Of a stretch of DNA of 64,000 nt, positions 1 through 12,438 are shown piece after piece. The DNA comes from Filosporella fistucella. Its lineage: Eukaryota; Ascomycota; Leotiomycetes; Helotiales. A model generated the notes under the pieces. That model was not told the origin of the DNA and did not search any database. It was given only the letters and a program-made list of their open reading frames with translations. Positions within the stretch are counted from its first letter, which is position 1; every line of letters begins with the position of its first letter. The position numbers were made by a program, and so were the translations under genes. The stretch spans positions 2,728,001 through 2,792,000 of the forward strand of contig JAQJZZ010000011.1 of assembly GCA_030077755.1 (NCBI GenBank). Direction: 5' to 3'.

Positions 1-677
1 TGCAACCATGGTGTGTCCCTGAAGAAAGCGGCGAAAGAGAACGGCGTCGAGCATTCCATAAAACCGAGCTCTCCTACACTTCCTGTGAGCCGTCATTCTT
101 CCCTGGAGGGTCCTCGAGTTGAACGAAAAGCCAACGCACCTCCTATAGCCTTTGCCATACCTCCATGTTCAACAGCACCAACACACTCAAAAGAGATGAA
201 CCCACCTTGTGCCTTCTTCCCTGCTTGAACCTTATCCTTCTTCGGAGTTTTCGGTTTCGGTGCATAAGTATTGACAAGGTACCCGACTGACTTTTCAATA
301 TCGTAGTAGTAATGCCACAGTGCCTCTTGTATTTGTTTGTCGGTGACATGAGTGACGGATGGAGGTAAATTCGCGCGAACATCTATTGTGCCAAGTCGCA
401 TTTGTTCTGGTCGTCGGTCAGATTATGTTTTGCGCAGAGTATCGCATCGTGCTTTATGCAAGGCGGGGTAGAGGGGTGGAGGGGTATTAGCTGTCTGACC
501 TTGGTCTTCCTCACTGAGCTCTGTTGCGCAATATTAGCAATGTATAAAGCTGTATAACAGATTTCCCATGCCTTCGACGCCGTCTCCTGCACCATCGTAT
601 CCATATTCCTCCCCACCATCAAAATCATCCAGCTCGTCGTCGAGATCTAAATTCTTGACGAGTTTGTGTCGAGACAT
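1..677 (-). CDS. HBS1: HBS1-like ribosome-rescue GTPase, N-terminal part (runs off the window)
   Basis: Hbs1 is a translational GTPase that works with Dom34/Pelota to release stalled ribosomes in the cytosol. Only the N-terminal region is here. I join exons 677-593, 520-500, 406-206 and 82-<1; each junction is GT-AG and keeps phase. The product opens MSRHKLVKNLDLDDELDDF, passes through an ELSEEDQEQMRLGT stretch, then has TDKQIQEALWHYYYD, the hallmark of the Hbs1 N-terminal domain. The last exon ends STPFSFAAFFRDTPWL, where family members approach the GTPase domain. The GTPase domain itself lies outside the window. The start is the ATG at 677, which gives the conserved acidic opening. The 5' flank is the gap in front of VPS27. 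Confidence is high for identity and moderate for the first two small introns. Confidence 0.88.
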
Positions 678-1131
678 GATGTCTCTGACTTAGTATCGAT
701 TCTGGGTTCACACAGCAAGAGATAAATAGTTGAAGAGGTCTTGTTTCTGTTTATGCAGTCAAAATTCGTGGTGCCAACAGTTCATCTATGCGGTGCTGTG
801 AATTTGGTTGCTGCCAAGTCAACTCCATAGCGCCTGCCAAATCAGCAAATCAAAGTATCGTCATACTCTCGGGCGGTGACGGCCCGGTCGTAGCGAAACT
901 CACCTCATATTTCACTACTTGGAAGCTGGGTGCGAGTCACGTGAAACAGGGCACAATTCACTAGGAAGCATTTCCAGATACACTTAGTTCCATGGCATTG
1001 AGGTCTATATTTACAGCCATGAAGAAAATGAGCCTCTCCCAACTATACATATCAGCTCGTCATCCCAAATTGCTAAATTGAACCAGATCCAAGAATTCCG
1101 TCGCCCAACGCCACGCTTCAATCTCAATTTA
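678..1131. other. Intergenic gap, HBS1 promoter side and VPS27 3' side
   Basis: About 450 bp between the HBS1 start and the VPS27 stop, both on the minus strand. It must hold the HBS1 promoter and the VPS27 3' end. I see no RNA gene, repeat or convincing reading frame in it. Confidence 0.6.
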
Positions 1132-3600
1132 TTAAAGTTCAATCAAGCTCTCTTCCACAACTTTAGGTTGTATGGAGTGTTGAGGAGCTGAAGGGAATGA
1201 TTCTTGTGTATATCCATTATAAGTTCCCCCGGCCTGCCATGTCTGAGGAGCAGGGGTTTGTTGTGCCTGCCAGTACGGAGCCCCCTGCTGTTGGGGTGCA
1301 TACTGCTGGGGAGGTTGTACTTGTTGATGTGGTAGAGCTTGCTGAGGTGGTGGTGCCTGCTGCTGTGGCGGTGCGAATTGTTCTTGCGGCTTTTGAGGTT
1401 GTCGGATGGATTGCATGGGAGATACAGGCTGTTGAGCAGTAGCATGAAACTGTTGTGGAGACTGGTGAGTTGGAGGGTATTGTGGTTGATTAGGTTCAGG
1501 GCCAGCCTGTGGGGGTGCCTGGCTACCATTGTTGTAGTAAAAAGCGGCGTTGGGGTCAGCTGATGGGGTAGTAACAGGCTCAGATGGGCCATATCCTGGG
1601 GGTTGTGAAGGGGCATTCATCAGCGGTGGGGCTTGTTGATTATGTACTGCCGCAGGGACTTGGGAATGCTGTTGAGGTGTGCTTTCTTGGGAATATGAAG
1701 GCTGAGAAGGGTGTTGACCCGGTGGAGCTTGGGCTTGCCAACTCGCTGTTCTTTGTGGCTGGGACGGTTGGGGTGGGTATTGTGAATAAGTTTCAGGACG
1801 TTGCTCTGGTAAAGCATACCCAGAAGGTGCCACCGAAGCTCTCTTTCCTGTCTCTGCATATTGTTGTTGAGATGGGGCGTAGGAATAGGTTGATTGGGGT
1901 CGGCCATAAGGTTCTGGCTGGGGATTGCCTGTGTAGAAGCTCTCCGCGCCTCCGACTGCTACGTTCGGATTAATTGTAGGATACATGGTAGAAGTCGGTC
2001 GCTGAGGTGGAAGGTTATAACCTCCAATGCTGTGTTGGTTGTATGTATTTGACAGACGTTCCTCGAGCATCCGGTCATAATAACGAACAACAGTTGATAA
2101 TTTTGCATGCAAGTCGAGAAGTGCATCTGGGGCTGTTAGCTTCCGATCGCACATTTTGATTCGATTCTCTTACCATGCTTGCTCATTGTCTCCCCATAAG
2201 TCCGGGCTAGCTTTGGTCGGAGTTTTCCGATGCTCTCATATAGCTCTTGAATTTGGGGTTCTCGTAAAATTGTTCCAGGGGGCTGAGTCTGAAGGCGATC
2301 AACTAGAGTGGAAAATAGATTGATATTCTCCGCTTCCACGGCGGTTAACTCATAATCGTGCTTTGGAAGTGCGATAGGACCACTCGACTTGGCACTCGCG
2401 GCTTGCTCTTTTATTGTGACTGCATACTTCTTCTTTTGTTCCTCCATATCCGCTAGGGACGCAGCAATCGCAGCTTTCAGGTCGTCATCTTCCTCTTCTG
2501 CTGGTTTGTTTGCGGAAGCTTTAGATGCACCATTTGTCGTAGCAGATGATGCACTAGGTTGAATCTTGGCCTGTGGTACGTATCCAGCTCCCGAATGACC
2601 ATTTACTTCTTCCAGACTCATCGCCAAGGCTCTCTTGAGATCCTCATCAAATCCATCATCGACTCGGGCACTTCGAGGCTGCATCGAGCTTTGTGGTCGG
2701 TGGTGCTTGTGAGTTGGGGAACGAGGGTGGCCAAAGGAGGATCCTTTCGTTGACTTGTCCGTCAACTTGATATAGCATCCATCGTCGACTCTCACTGGCT
2801 GGATTATGCCTAGGTGTGGAAGAGGTAGAACTTTCGCGGAACATTGTTGGTCAAAGACATTTCCGCAATTCCTGCAATGATGCTTTCGGTTGGTAAAGCT
2901 GAAGGCCGTTCGACATCTCATACAGACATCGGAATCAGTCCATTCGGGAGGCTAGAAATCACGATCAGCGACACCCCATGAAATAGCAAAACTGGGAGAA
3001 GGACGTACAGCGCTGCTGACCAACATGCTTTTAGCAACATCAACCTTTGGGGGGAAATTGAAGCCATCCCGCTGTAAACTTCTGTATGTTTCCCCAATAT
3101 AGGATAGCTCGTATTGTCCCTCACTTGCTGTCGCCCATGTCTGTATTAGTTCCAGAATTTTGGCCTTGACTTCCTCATTCACCGGTGCAGCTCCATATAC
3201 TTTTAAAAGTGAAACCAGATTGTCCATGAACTCTCGAGATGCGATTTCGACAAGGAAATGTGATCCACCATTCTTCACGCATGTATCTGTAAGCTGTGGT
3301 ATGATTGTCAGTAAAAGTTCGCAGAGATTTGGAGGGTCCGGCTGACATTCAATGCGCTGAGTTGGAAGTTTGGATTCTTGTTGCCTATGCGCTTCTTGAG
3401 TGAGCGCATCGCCTCCTTCGATCCCACTGTCTTGGACCTTATGACATCGGAAATTTCGAGGTTAAGGGCAATATCTTCCCTGTAAAGAATCAGTATAGGG
3501 TGACACAGCAAGATGAGGATGAAACTTACAGAGAACTAGAAGTTGCCTTCTCGATCTGCTCGTCGATCTGAGATGAGGAAGCAAACCAGCCCGCCATCAT
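1132..3600 (-). CDS. VPS27: ESCRT-0 subunit Vps27/Hrs (VHS-FYVE-UIM)
   Basis: Vps27 binds PI3P and ubiquitinated cargo on endosomes and recruits ESCRT-I for multivesicular-body sorting. Exons 3600-3530, 3479-3347, 3293-3009, 2951-2174 and 2126-1132 join in phase to give about 753 aa. The order is: VHS domain (residues about 1-155, with [14 protein letters not shown]); FYVE zinc finger (about 160-230, with [18 protein letters not shown], the R(R/K)HHCR signature); two ubiquitin-interacting motifs ([14 protein letters not shown] and [14 protein letters not shown]); a helical core segment ending [20 protein letters not shown]; then a long Gln/Pro-rich tail of about 300 aa. A second in-frame ATG at 3597 gives MAGWFASSS, the more usual start. 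The 47-bp last intron restores the conserved KHDALLDLH join. Nothing suggests it is broken. Confidence 0.93.
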
Positions 3601-6430
3601 GTTGGAACACGAGTCACCGATGTGAAGGAGATGGAAAGTATTGCGAGTGTGCGACCAAATATGTGTGTGCGATAGGCAGCTTATTGATGGTGGGTGTCGT
3701 GAGATGTATTGAGTTACGATCTTGTAGGTGGTTGTGGTTTTGATTGTAATGGTATTGCGTAGCTTGGTTCAGGCAGAGAGCTTGAGGTCCAGGCTGGTAG
3801 TGTGGAGTGAGTGCCTTGTCACTTTCACTGCAGCGCAGCCTCGCTTCATTTGGCGTTCTGTGGTAAAGGAGCCTCACCACGGGAATGTCCGGCTGCGATG
3901 AACACTTCCCTTAATTTCACAAGAAGTCTCATGCATGAACTGAAAGGGCGAATTTGGAATGAGGAGCATCATTTTTCTTCTCTAAGTAACGTGTCACAAA
4001 CAAATTACTTCTCTTGAACGACCAAGATGCTGCGTTCAGTTGTTGCTTTCCTTGTCGATCGAATCAAAGGCTCGAGTGAAGCCTAAACATAACCTGAGTT
4101 GTGCAGCCTAGAAACCAACATGTTACCAAAATCCTTTGGCGATGCTTCAAAATTTTCAAGCTTGTTGGGCAAGATACCTTTCGGCATATTTCCTCATCGT
4201 TTCGCCTCTGTCCTCACCAGATTGAGCCACAGATGAACTCATCTTGAGTTTTTTAAATTGCCATTTATGCGGGCCAACATGGATCTCCTACTTTTCTTGC
4301 TATTTTCTCTTATTATTTTGTTCGCGATTCAAGGCGCGCCAACTTGCAATGTCTCTATTTTCGTTGCCTAGGGCGAAGGCATTCCCTGGCAGGTTCAAGG
4401 ACACTTAAAACATTTGGCGACGATGAAGCCAAATGCCTTTCGTGTTTGCTACCAACCAAAGTCCCGCGTACGACCTCGCAACCCGGGCAGTTCTTCGATA
4501 GCCCAAATATCACCCCGCTCAAGAAATATCTCAGGAATCTATACGGTTCTATGCCTCGTAGAACAGGGTTTCGGGATGATTCTTCTGTTAGTACACCTTC
4601 ACCACCAAACTGGAGAATCTAATACTCCGCGTCTTACAATCCAATTTTCCAGTGGAGCCGCATCGGTATTTGTCTAATTGAATCTATAGACAACTTCAAT
4701 CCCAAATCGAAGCATCATAGACCCGCACGTAGCTAACAGCCCGCTACCTGTTACCCTGGCTGATTTTGATAGAACCGGAAAATTATGGGAAATTGCAGAA
4801 ATGTACGTTCGTGTTCACTGGCAGCTAAGTTTTGGGTACGAGCAAGAATGGAAAGCACGGAAACGCCTGGAAGAGTGGCTGGAAGACATTTTGAGCTAGG
4901 TTGTGGTTCGGGAGGTCGTCAACAAGCGTGGGAGTACTTGAAAAAAAGTTCTTATTTGTGTACACTCCTCTTCGCCGCCCGAACCACCAAGTTTCAGCAC
5001 TCGGGACAAGCAGATTTTCTAAAACACCGCTAACTTGATAGAGCAGGGTCTGGGCGACGCTTTTCTGACGGGTGATCCGAACTATTTTTCAGACTTTAAA
5101 CAATTTCGTGATGAATTGAGAGACCGTGGATCATACCGGACGAAAAGGCTGATGGGCAAGAAAACTATCGTCCTCTGGGAACTCACAGCGATGGTATTCC
5201 AATGTATACCCACACAGCCTGCACATTTTGATCACTCTGTACCGACATCTCCCAGGCTGTTTCCCTCGATGAGCTGTCAAGTGGGGTAGAGAACATCAGA
5301 ATCGCTGCCCACGATACCACTAGAGCGCCACATGATGGCAATCTGCGAAAGCGCAGGTTGACGTTCGTCCTGGGCGAGAAAGATATCGTGGAGAGAATGG
5401 TAGTAGGGACTTGAAGACGAGGCAGCTTTAGGAGCCATATCACGTAATGAAGGGGATAATGAAGAGCTCATGTGGTATCTGTCGACACATTTGCGTTCTT
5501 GGGAACATCATAATACTTTTCCGTCTTGATACTAACAAAATTTCACAATTGGCAAGGAAATGCACGTGAGATTGTCCCTAACCGTGCAGAAGGTATTTAT
5601 ACGAAGTAGGAGAGATATGTTTCGAGATAGAACTACCTCGGCGTGTTATTGAATACCATACTTCGACTTGGCAACGTTGGACTTCGCCATGTCAGAAACT
5701 AAATTGAACAGACAAATAATCATTCAATTCTTTCTCGATATCGGCTATCTTCCGTACCTAGTCGGGCACAAAAATTTCGGTCCCAAGAATGAAAGATTAC
5801 CTACATACCTTGATTTTGATGCTAAAATTATAATCTCTGTAACCTAATTCATATTTGCGCACCCCTCCCCAATCAAGCATAGCCCAGCCGCGACACCCTG
5901 GTCAAAATGACGAGGTTGTGGTGTCTGGAATGTCGACTGCCTCGAAGAATGTCTGTGGCGCCTAAGAAACGACAAAGTTAACCACGATTATTTCGTTCTC
6001 CCACTTCTTGCGATTTCAGAGATAATTATTTTGCCATCATTCGTTACAAACGAATGGTTCGCCCCCTCGAACTCGCTCTTGAAATCGCACCTGCGAACGC
6101 GGCGTTTTACACAGCCTCCAAACTCAGACAATATCACTCAGCGAGGGATACGGAGAAGGAAGAAATTGGTCGCAATATCGAGTTAAGGAGATCCAAATAA
6201 GCTCAGCTACGAGTAATTGCAGCCTACAATTCACTCGACTGGCCTCTCAATTTATATCCGCCGCCGATTTTCTTGCCTGTACGAAAGGCCTCCGCCCGCA
6301 GCCTACTTCGAAGCCCGACCTCAATTCGTTTCGCTCGAATACGCCCCATACGAGATATCCTGTGCCTCAAAAACGATAGTAACGTCTGCCACATTATGCT
6401 CTACGAAGAGCCTTTGTTGAAATCCTCGAG
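3601..6430. other. 2.8-kb gap with possible decayed coding fragments
   Basis: No gene is convincing here. Several plus-strand stretches read like protein but cannot be joined: a hydrophobic leader opening MDLLLFLLFSLIILFAI at about 4279, a block about 4690-4898 reading FDRTGKLWEIAEMYVRVHWQ, and a block about 5035-5195 containing GDPNYFSDFKQFRDELRDRG. I cannot name a family for any of them. They may be the remains of one gene, poorly spliced exons, or chance. The last few hundred bases must carry the promoter of the deubiquitinase that starts at 6431. Confidence 0.3.
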
Positions 6431-9400
6431 ATGAGTCCCGCTGCCATTGACGGCCATACTCACACTCGCGGCTCTTCTTTGTACAACGGTGGGCCGTTTG
6501 CCATGGCGAATGGAGGCAATTACAAAGACTCGAAGGGGGCACGGATATTTCCACATCTAGACGATCTGACAGCTGTCGATATGGAAGCAAATGTTAACTG
6601 GTCCTTAAGAAAGCTTCTTTCGGAAGCAGAGAAGTGTGCGAAGCAAGCAGACACTCATCTTGACTTTCGCCGTCCAGATCTGGCCTTACAGGATTACATC
6701 AGGGCTTCAACTGTGGTTGTGGAGGTTATACCTCGACATAGGGATTTCCCATCACTGAATACCGACCGTGGCGACCTTCATCGCATATATGTTGGCTTGA
6801 CAAAACGAATCACGGCTCAGCATCCGAAATTTGCTGAAGTGAAGGAGCTCATAAAGGAGAATAATCTGAGGAGTGGCGTATCTCCAAAATCATCGGCGAA
6901 ATCATTACCTGGGGTACCACAAAACGACATTGCAAATGGCATACCCAGCCCTTCTGCTCTGGAGGCCAATGGCTCTCCACGCAAACAACCCCCCGCCATT
7001 CAACCCAAACCAAATGCACTCCACGGAAACGCAATTCAGAGTGGACACAAAAATACTGTCGACTCTGATCTTAGTTTGAGGTTTGCTAGGCTGAGAGGTT
7101 CTGACGCAGGTAGCATCCAGCAAGATCCTCGAATAAATACTCGCCCAATATCAATTCCTAGCCAGCCTCCATCTCAGGCTCCCCTGCCTTCTTCCCGGCC
7201 AACTTCCTATACAAGCTCAGTACGTTCTCTGGGTCCACGTGAAATGCCATCCGTTCCGACGACCATCCCGGGTGCCAAAAAACCATCCTTGGTCACGGAT
7301 ATTCCTGCCATGCCTCGCGCTCCCGATGCGATTTACAGTCCAGCTCGCGGTACTGAGCCCGGACCGTCTATTGATGACCCATCCAGTGTTCCTCGCAGCT
7401 CCTCCTATCTTGGAAGTGGAAGGAAAGGATCCGCTCCACCTATATCGAATGTCGGTCCCAGTCCCGTGCCGTTTGGAAAACAGAAGCTGGTCTCCTATAC
7501 ACACTCCTCTCTGAGCCATGAAGATCTTCAAAGCTATCAGAAGCCAGTTGAGGTTGTTTTACCAAACTCCACCACTGTCACAGCAGAGAAGCTTATGGAA
7601 TATTTAAGACTTGGTTCACATTCTCTCAAGATTCTTCTAGTTGATCTTCGTAGTCGTGAGGAGTACGAAAGTGGACACATTTTATCCCAGTCAATCATTT
7701 GTGTCGAGCCAATTACTTTGCGTTCCGGAATATCTGGGGATGAATTGGAAGACAGCATGGTAATCGCGCCTGATAACGAGCAACGTCTTTTCGAACAACG
7801 TGACGAGTTTGATCTGCTTGTCTTCTATGATCAATCATCGAGTGAAATCAAGCCAACAAGCTTAGGAAAAGACAACAGCAGCATATTGCGAGACTTCTCT
7901 AAGGCAGTAGACGAGTATGGCTATAATACCCGATTAAAAAGAAAGCCAATGCTTCTTGTGGGTGGCCTGGATGCTTGGGTCGACCTGCTTGGACCGAATT
8001 CGTTGAAAACATCACTTACCAGTGCTTCTGGAATATCATCAACATTGTCGAAGAGAAGAAAGGCGCGTCCCACACGTCTGTTATCTGGGAATGCGGAGAA
8101 GAAGTGGGATTTAGCATTAACTGTTGAGTCATCTGAGCCAAATCAGGTTGAGTCTGGGGAGGATTTCAATTATGCCAGAACCACAGAAGACTTTTTCCGC
8201 AGGTTTCCAGAAGTTCCGATTGTCCAAGAGTCTATGGTTTCCCAGGGAGTTGCTGCTTTGACTCAACACATTCATCGAGAAGATTTGTCTACACCAACAC
8301 CTCCAGCTCGGCCACCTCCGGCACTACCAAGGCAGAAGTCTAGTGGCATTTCCGATCGCGGCCTCCTTGTCTCTTACGCCCATTCCAATGCTAATGGCGC
8401 TGCCAGCACAATAACGCCAACTCCCTTCGTTCCAGGTCTCACGGGACTCAACAATCCAAGTGTGTACTGTTACATGAATACCGCGATTCAAATGATCAGC
8501 GCAACACCATTTCTACGAAATGTACTACGGGACTATAGGAACCTCCCAAGCATTCCACGAAAGCGGGAGGAGCGATCTCCCAATCCTCAACTAATGGCTC
8601 GAGGCTTGGGCAATCTGATTGCTCATCTCTGGAGTGGGCAGAACAGATATTTGATGGCATCAACTCTTATGGTAGGTCCTCCAACTTTTCGTGATAGTAC
8701 AGTTCTAACGTCATCTAGAGTTATATCAATGTTCTGCACTCCAAAGACAGCTCCAATATGCGTGTGAGAGAGTCAGCTTTTGGAGGCTCCGCTCGAATGC
8801 ACGATATGGGAGAATTCGTTACTTGGCTATTCGTGATTCTTGAGGATGAGCTGAATCCTGGTAGATTACATGGCAACAGTCGAGATGCTTTGACTGGCAA
8901 GAATGGCGATCCCAGGGACAAATTCACCCGGTGTCATCCAACAGATCATATGGGCCACGCAACTTATTGTTTGGAAGCAATCAAGTACATCTCAGAAGCC
9001 TACCAATCCGTGATATCCCAACACATGTTGACATTCGTACTTCGAATGACGACTTGTGGACGTTGCGGTACAATTCAACCGTTCTGGGAATCGACGCCAT
9101 TTTTGATGGCAGATCCGCCCACCCGCAATCCATACACTCTCCAGGAGTTACTCCGGAACGACTACGGCCCTGCTCAGCAGAATAGGGATTATAAGTGCGA
9201 AGTGTGTCCTAAGATGCCAGATTCTGATCAGAAAATCACATTCCTGAATAAGATTTGTCGTATGCCAGAGTATCTTTGGATACAGGTCAACCGATTTGGA
9301 GATTATAATGACGGAGGCGGTAAAAATCAATTCAAGTTGACGCTTACGGAACGCGTCAATCTGCGCGAGTTCTACACGGATCTATGGGACAAGGCTCGGA

Positions 9401-9672
9401 CCCATAATGGAGGCAGAGATTTCCCCCCAAATCATCCTCAAGCCAGAAGCGATTTTACTTTTGATTACGACGTCTACGCAGTTGCCTGTCACATCGGTAC
9501 CAGTATAGCTACGGGTCATTATGTGGCTTACGCTAGGTCTTTGGACCAGAACAATGCTGCTGGTAGCTGGCACAGATTTGGAGACAGACAGGTTACGCCT
9601 AGTAATTGGCAAACTGTCGCTGCTCAGAAGACACAGATTGTTATGGTTTGCTTGAAACGAGTGATGAAATAG
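6431..9672 (+). CDS. Rhodanese-USP ubiquitin carboxyl-terminal hydrolase (Doa4/Ubp4/USP8 type)
   Basis: A cysteine protease that removes ubiquitin. The Doa4/Ubp4/USP8 group recycles ubiquitin at endosomes, where VPS27 (also in this window) acts. Exons are 6431-8671 and 8719-9672, total about 1,064 aa. It has a USP8-type dimerisation helix bundle (about 49-160, VNWSLRKLLSEAEKCAKQAD), a disordered Ser/Pro-rich stretch, a rhodanese-like domain (about 375-530, LLVDLRSREEYESGHI), then the USP core. The Cys box is GLNNPSVYCYMN with Cys680; the family is usually NxGNTCYMN, so the residues just before Cys are unusual, but the Asn at -5 is kept. The His box is TGHYVAYAR (His1014), followed by WHRFGDRQV carrying the Asp. 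CxxC pairs CGRCG and CEVCP form the zinc ribbon. Whether it is the Ubp4 or a Ubp5 orthologue cannot be told here. Confidence 0.9.
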
Positions 9673-10169
9673 GGAATAGGATGCATACTGGTTGAGGCGT
9701 TGGATGAGCATTTATTGGGTGTAGGCGTGGGCGCTTCACTTCTGGTTGGTTGGTGGGTTGTATACTCTGTTTGAAACACATAGCGGGTAGATCGCGATAT
9801 ATAATTTGAGGAGTTGGGTTACTTTTATAGTTCGGAATTTTCTCTTGCTGGTTTTGAAAAATTGATGTGAGGATTTCCGACATGATGCAAGAGCAACTTC
9901 CGGGTGGAAGATTTCTTGTCCCTGCTCCGCTGCGTGTCTCATCGAAGTATATATTTCGCCTGCTTCGTCAATCATTCCCCATCGGAAAACACTTCATCAA
10001 TCTCACGCCCAACCATTCTCAGTATTCGCCCATAGACGGTAAGTCAAATTTCGTTTCAATATATCAAGTCCTCATTCACTATTTTTATCTCCTTCATTTC
10101 AGCTTGGACCTCTTCTACTCTTCCATTTCTCTTCTCTTCGCCATCCCAAGTCAGTTTTATTAAGAGGCT
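9673..10169. other. Convergent intergenic gap
   Basis: About 500 bp between two convergent genes (deubiquitinase, plus; MFS permease, minus). A 98-codon plus-strand frame at 9867-10163 has low-complexity, AT-rich composition and no recognisable domain, so I treat it as chance. Polyadenylation signals of both genes are expected here. Confidence 0.55.
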
Positions 10170-12438
10170 CTAATGAGCAAATCTAAAATCCAATCTCCTA
10201 CTCGCCTTATCGGTACTATTCCTCGTGTAGTCGATCCGTTCCTACATTTCATCACAATTAGCCTCTATCCCTTTTCTCTACCTCCAAAGCCGGCTGCAGT
10301 AGGCTAAGGGGGGAAGGGGTGGAAGACATACCTCAGGCGTCATCGCGTTCCACTTCCGATCTCTAATCTTATTCTTGGTCACATAATACGCTTTCGTAAA
10401 TAGGAACAGGAATATGACCATCACGTTTATACCGATTAAAGTGCGGTTACCACGTTTGTAGAGGGGTTTGTCGTCGGCGCGGTAGATGTTTGCTGCTGTT
10501 ATGCCGCCGAGTTGGACACACACTGTCGATGACGTTAGGAGGCGTGAATTGAGGTATGGGATATGGAGAAGAGAAGAGGGGGAGAAGAAGGAAGGGAGAT
10601 ACGTACTGTTATAGAGAGCTGTTGAGACGGACCGTGATCCTACGTTATTCGAGTTCTTGGATGCCCAACCACTATTTTCATCAGCACCTGGCCGCCTGAA
10701 CAACTCACTTGAAACGAGATAACATACACATTAATAGCATGACAATATGGATAACTCAATAACACCGTAATCAGCGCATATGTCTGCCACGCCTTATCCT
10801 TCTGCATCAGACCCGGCCACGCGTACAATGCAATGATACATGGCAATGTCCAGATAGGCTGTAGAATGGCGACAAGACTACGCTGGTTTATCTTCTCGGA
10901 AAACCAGGTGAGGGAGATTAGGGTTATGATGTGGAAGACTGAAGCAGGGATGGTGAGAAGATTGGTGTTGAACTGGTGGAGTTAGTTGGTTTATAAGGTG
11001 TAAGAGGGGGTAAGAGGTGGGAAATTACGGTATTGAATCCCAAGGAGCGAAGAGTTAGTGTCAAGTATGTTGCTGGTGGTGATTGAGGGATGAAGCAAAC
11101 GAGACCGAGTGCATAGATTGGCCAGAGATCATAATCTTTCATCGCGTCCCAGAGACGACGTGGGGTAATGGCTTGGCGATTGTGCATGTCTCCTACGAGC
11201 ATTTAGTAAGACTTCCACCGACAACGTTCACAGTTGGGTAGCGTACCTTTACTTGGATCATCTCTCAAAACGCGATTGACGACAATACTTAGTTCTCTAT
11301 CGGTGAACCAACCCTTAGGTCTGAACCAGGTTTTGGTTTGAACTGCTGAGGCGGGCATGAGGAAAAAGGAGGCAATTCCTAGGAGGAGGGTAAGGAGACC
11401 TTCGAGGAGAAAGAGCCATCTGCAAAGCATCAGCAACATATTTTTTTGGGAGAAATACACGGCCTAAATACCTCCATCCAGCAATCCCTCGATGACCTTC
11501 CAGATGGAAGATCCCAAACGCAAGAAGCGAAGTAAGAATACTAGTGACACTCAATGCAGTCCAAAAGAAACTCAATCTGATCGGTAGTTCGCGACTAGTA
11601 TAGAAGTATGACAACCATAGAACGAGGTCAGGTATGAATCCTCCCTGTTTCCAGTCAGCGATCTCTCTTGTAGGATACGGAAAAGATATACCTCTAAAAG
11701 ACCCAGCAAAGATCTAGTAGCCAAGAAAGAGCTTCGTCCAGAAAGTGCTGCCTGGGACATAGCTACTATAGACCAAAGTACCATCTGTGTTGGGATCCAG
11801 CGATCTGGACCGATTTTCTTGGAGATGAGTTGAGAGGGAAGTTCGGCGAGGAGGAAAGAGACCAGGAAGACTGTGTTGCCGAAGTTGAAATCTGCTTGTG
11901 TTAGCTCAAGAGCGTTGAGGACTGAAATGGATGCCTACCATTAGTACTAAGCTTCAAGTCCTTGAGCAGAGTGCCAGAGACTGCTTGACTGATATTCCCT
12001 CGATCGACTTGCAGGGAGAAGAACATAACACACGCCCAAAAACAAACTGTGATACATTTAGCCTGGTTCTGCTCTGAGGGTGCGGGGTAATATACCTCTC
12101 ATATCAAGCCTTCGAACCAACTTCTTCTCTTCCTCTGCAGTCCACTCAAGCTCTGCATCAAAAACATGTCGACACTCATACTGAGCTTTCTCATACACAT
12201 CTATGTAATATGCCTTCACTTCCGGATCAGAAAAAACATTGGTTGAGAGACTAGCATCAGACTCGTTTCCCGATATCACAACGCCTTCTTTAGTGATGAT
12301 GTTTCCTTTAGAAGTAACTAATGCAGCATCCTTCAGAACAATGCCAGGGATTTTGGCGTCTAGTGTTTCTTTGTCCGAAGACTGAGAGATATTGTCTGAA
12401 TCCGAGTTCGAATCGTTGAGCTTCTGGGGTGGTGCCAT
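10170..12438 (-). CDS. MFS permease, anion:cation symporter (Dal5/ACS) family
   Basis: A plasma-membrane proton symporter for a small organic anion or vitamin-like solute; the substrate cannot be read from sequence. Ten exons (12438-12096, 12046-11939, 11891-11692, 11644-11472, 11419-11247, 11192-11029, 10972-10728, 10671-10607, 10522-10332, 10241-10170) join in phase to 577 aa. A hydrophilic N terminus of about 110 aa precedes helix 1 (FFSLQVDRGNISQAVSG). The family motif RSLLGLLEGGFIPDLVLWLS and the loop GHRGIAGWRWLFLLEG are intact, and the C terminus ends RRLDFRFAH, typical of the family. WASKNSNNVGSRSVSTALYN resembles the pantothenate/biotin-type branch. The last exon (24 codons) is easily missed because an intron follows MTPE. 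No break is seen. Confidence 0.88.

Noticed and set aside
1197..1973. Long plus-strand frames opposite the VPS27 tail
   Set aside because: They are antisense shadows of the Gln/Pro-rich coding sequence.
10700..10740. Donor gtgagt after ISFQ in the MFS permease
   Set aside because: It breaks the frame; donor gtatgt at 10727 gives INVGWASKNSNN in phase.
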